From Pseudobdellovibrionaceae bacterium (GTDB lineage: Bacteria; Bdellovibrionota; Bdellovibrionia; Bdellovibrionales; UBA1609), in contig JABJQG010000018.1 of the NCBI GenBank assembly GCA_018663505.1, forward strand, positions 1 through 64,000: DNA of 64,000 bases. The letters are read 5' to 3'. The notes beneath the pieces are model-generated. The model saw only the letters and a list, made by a program, of their open reading frames with translations. It was not told where the DNA came from and did not search any database. Position 1 is the stretch's first letter. Each line of letters begins with the position of its first letter. Both the position numbers and the translations under genes were made by a program. Positions 62,284-64,000 of the stretch are shown piece by piece.

Positions 62284-63141
62284 ATGTACAGTATAAATTC
62301 AAAAATTAAAATAGCATGCCTAGGCTGGTTAAAACAAAATCTCAAGCCTGAGGTACTCACTCCCTTGGTAGAGCTCCCGCTGGATCGGTTAGATGAAGGA
62401 ATATTAAGTCTCAAAATCAAGTCATTAAATTTAATTATTGAGAATAATGAAGACTGGAATTCGGATTTTAGCAAAGCTATGCTTTGGTTAAAAAAAAATA
62501 ATGTTCAGTTTGTGACATATTGGGATGATGAGTATCCTATGGTTTTTAGAGAGTTGAAGTATCCTCCTCTTATTTTGACATATAAAGGAGTACCGGCTTG
62601 GCTGTCTCACCGTTGTATTTCAGTTGTAGGGAGCAGAAATCCAGGAGCCTATTCTGAACAGTGGATGCAGGAGGAATTAACAGCCTACTTAAAAGAGAGT
62701 GACGGAATATGCTTAGTCAGTGGTGGTGCAAGAGGCGTGGATCAAAGAGCGCATAAAATTGCAATTCGGTGTGAAAAGCCTAGCCTGTGTTTTTTACCTT
62801 CTGGGATAGGTAATGTTTACCCAAGTAATCTAACGCCATGGCTAAAGGAAATTACCAATTGTGGGGGAGCGGTAGTAAGTCAGTTTCATCCATTAGCTGA
62901 AATGAAAAAGTATTATTTTCAGTTAAGAAATGCGCTCATTGCAACAATATCAGAAAACACACTGATTATTGAGGCAAAACGTAAAAGCGGAACATTTATG
63001 ACGGCAAGACTAGCCATAGATTATGGCAGAGAAATTCAGGTTTTACCCATATCGCCAACAGAAAATGCCGGTTTAGGTGGTTTAGATTTAATATTTGCTG
63101 GAGCTCCTATTGTGAGGTCCTATGAAGATATTAACCCATGA
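62284..63141 (+). CDS. dprA: DNA processing protein DprA
   Basis: DprA binds incoming single-stranded DNA and loads RecA during transformation. The Rossmann-like core is present: SVVGSRNPGAYSEQW, LVSGGARGVDQRAHKIA, and FLPSGIGNVYPSNL, which corresponds to the usual G-x-G-x-D-x-x-Y-P block. FQLRNALIATISENTLIIEA and SGTFMTARLAIDYGREIQVLP follow. Length is 285 residues; the C-terminal winged-helix domain is absent, as in short DprA variants, while the N-terminal SAM-like domain seems shortened. GGAAGG precedes the ATG. With split comEC it implies natural transformation capacity. Confidence 0.94.
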   Translation: MYSINSKIKIACLGWLKQNLKPEVLTPLVELPLDRLDEGILSLKIKSLNLIIENNEDWNSDFSKAMLWLKKNNVQFVTYWDDEYPMVFRELKYPPLILTYKGVPAWLSHRCISVVGSRNPGAYSEQWMQEELTAYLKESDGICLVSGGARGVDQRAHKIAIRCEKPSLCFLPSGIGNVYPSNLTPWLKEITNCGGAVVSQFHPLAEMKKYYFQLRNALIATISENTLIIEAKRKSGTFMTARLAIDYGREIQVLPISPTENAGLGGLDLIFAGAPIVRSYEDINP

Positions 63142-63175
63142 CAATCTGTGAGTAGTTTTTTAGTATATAAAACAT

Positions 63176-64000
63176 ATGAAGGGAAAACTCTCACTATCAT
63201 TAGGCCGTTTGGCTATGAAATATATATTTTTTGAAACTCTACCGAGCTTTTTGTTTGGTGTTGTGGTTTTTGTCTTTATCTTATTAATGTTTCAAGCACT
63301 TCGGTTAACAGAGTTTGTTTTGGTTCATGGGGTAGAACTTCAAACCATTTTAAAAATAATGACGTATCTCACAGTGAGTTTTCTACCAGTGATCTTGCCC
63401 ATGAGTTTGTTGTTTGCCGTACTACTTACCTACGGTCGATTAAGCCATGATTCTGAAATAGTAGCCTTCAAATCTCTTGGTTTAAATCATTTCCATATAG
63501 CCTTACCAGCTTTTGTTTTAGCAATTTGTGCCAGTATAGCTTCGGCTCACACCTCATTTAGCTTGGCTCCATGGGGGAATCGAAAATTTGAAGTTATAAT
63601 TGATAAGATGAAAAAAACCAAAGCGGCAACTACTCTTAGAGCAGGTGTTTTTTCTGAAGGGTTCTATGATTTAGTAATATATACAAATGATGTGGATGAA
63701 GACACTGGAGAGTTAAAAAAAGTTTTTATCTATGATGAACGAAGTTCTGAGTCACCTTTAACAATTATTTCTCAAGAAGGGCAGATTATAAATAATCCTA
63801 ATATGCCCGGGCATAAATCTTTACTCAGGTTAAGAAAAGGCAGTATTCATAGAACTCAGTCAAAAAATTATACAAAAATTGATTTTGAAACTTATGATGT
63901 GAATTTGTTTGACCCAGTGGACACCTCATTTAAAGAAAAAACACTTTTATCCTTAACACTGGATGAGTTAAAAATTAAATTGCTAGATAAAAAGCTTTCT
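63176..64000 (+). CDS. LptF/LptG (YjgP/YjgQ)-family permease, partial
   Basis: The open frame runs off the window end; 275 residues are seen. The N-terminus is a membrane permease of the LptFG family, with helices at about residues 18-38 (YIFFETLPSFLFGVVVFVF) and 60-85 (TYLTVSFLPVILPMSLLFAVL), then YGRLSHDSEIVAFKSLG, the characteristic cytoplasmic loop, and a large periplasmic beta domain (AGVFSEGFYDLVIYTNDVDED). LptF and LptG move lipopolysaccharide from the inner membrane with LptB. I cannot tell which paralogue it is because the second half is outside. The start ATG at 63176 is preferred; no good ribosome site is visible. Confidence 0.88.
   Translation, partial: MKGKLSLSLGRLAMKYIFFETLPSFLFGVVVFVFILLMFQALRLTEFVLVHGVELQTILKIMTYLTVSFLPVILPMSLLFAVLLTYGRLSHDSEIVAFKSLGLNHFHIALPAFVLAICASIASAHTSFSLAPWGNRKFEVIIDKMKKTKAATTLRAGVFSEGFYDLVIYTNDVDEDTGELKKVFIYDERSSESPLTIISQEGQIINNPNMPGHKSLLRLRKGSIHRTQSKNYTKIDFETYDVNLFDPVDTSFKEKTLLSLTLDELKIKLLDKKLS

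Noticed and set aside
1-64000. CRISPR array, complete insertion sequence, rRNA or tRNA genes
   Set aside because: No regularly spaced direct repeats, transposase genes, or tRNA/rRNA signatures were found on reading both strands.

Overview
The window is an AT-rich Gram-negative chromosome segment. Evidence for a double membrane is LpxC, a TamA/TamB pair, an LptF/LptG-type permease, and many signal-peptide and lipoprotein genes. Its style suggests the Bdellovibrionota (Bdellovibrio-like predators or relatives): secreted proteins of no known family, lipoproteins with a Phe-Gln-Asn-Cys lipobox, TPR proteins in housekeeping operons, and a giant modular surface protein. This assignment is an inference from gene content; no rRNA or tRNA gene was found to settle it.

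Layout. 0.3-2.9 kb: two secreted repeat proteins (ankyrin; Cys-paired repeats). 3.0-8.6 kb: a tight operon def-fmt-rpe-hutH-hutU, with fmt broken by one in-frame TAA. 8.8-12.0 kb: a lipoprotein, a MipA/OmpV-like porin and hutI, which with hutH and hutU gives three of the four histidine-degradation steps. 12.1-15.1 kb: a small unknown/pilin-like gene pair, glpK, a 270-bp foldback element with a perfect 60-bp stem, and trxA. 15.1-18.6 kb: an exported two-repeat protein and a TPR plus lytic transglycosylase protein. 18.8-28.0 kb (minus strand): TPR-efp-unknown-tamB-tamA, an envelope-biogenesis operon. 28.1-30.6 kb: ruvC-ruvA-ruvB plus a small lipoprotein.

30.6-41 kb is looser and more accessory: an unknown exported protein, an S41 protease lipoprotein, GNAT, a DUF3303-type protein, then an SOS-type module (an SRAP/YedK-like DNA-crosslink protein divergent from umuD-umuC), an unknown exported protein and a beta-helix lipoprotein. 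41.2-51.1 kb is one 3315-residue gene: N-terminal novel repeats, three LamG-like domains, six fibronectin-like repeats, a gingipain-type (C25) protease domain with a His/Cys pair 33 residues apart, and a Gly-rich/Cys/transmembrane/basic C-terminal sorting signal. 51.5-58.1 kb: lpxC, an HNH nuclease, small secreted proteins and ald, with two copies of a dispersed foldback repeat. 58.1-64 kb: comEC split into two overlapping genes, a LysM protein, dprA, and the start of an LptF/LptG-like gene; comEC and dprA together suggest DNA uptake.

Most notable: the foldback element at 14.2-14.5 kb; the dispersed foldback repeat at 52.6 and 58.0 kb; an SRAP gene that recovers its catalytic Cys2 only if an ATT codon is the start; the nonsense codon in fmt; split comEC; an Omp85 protein with about seven POTRA-like repeats; the giant C25 protein; and a perfect Shine-Dalgarno followed by an ATG-TAA start-stop pair at 54.3 kb. 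No CRISPR array, insertion sequence, tRNA or rRNA was seen.
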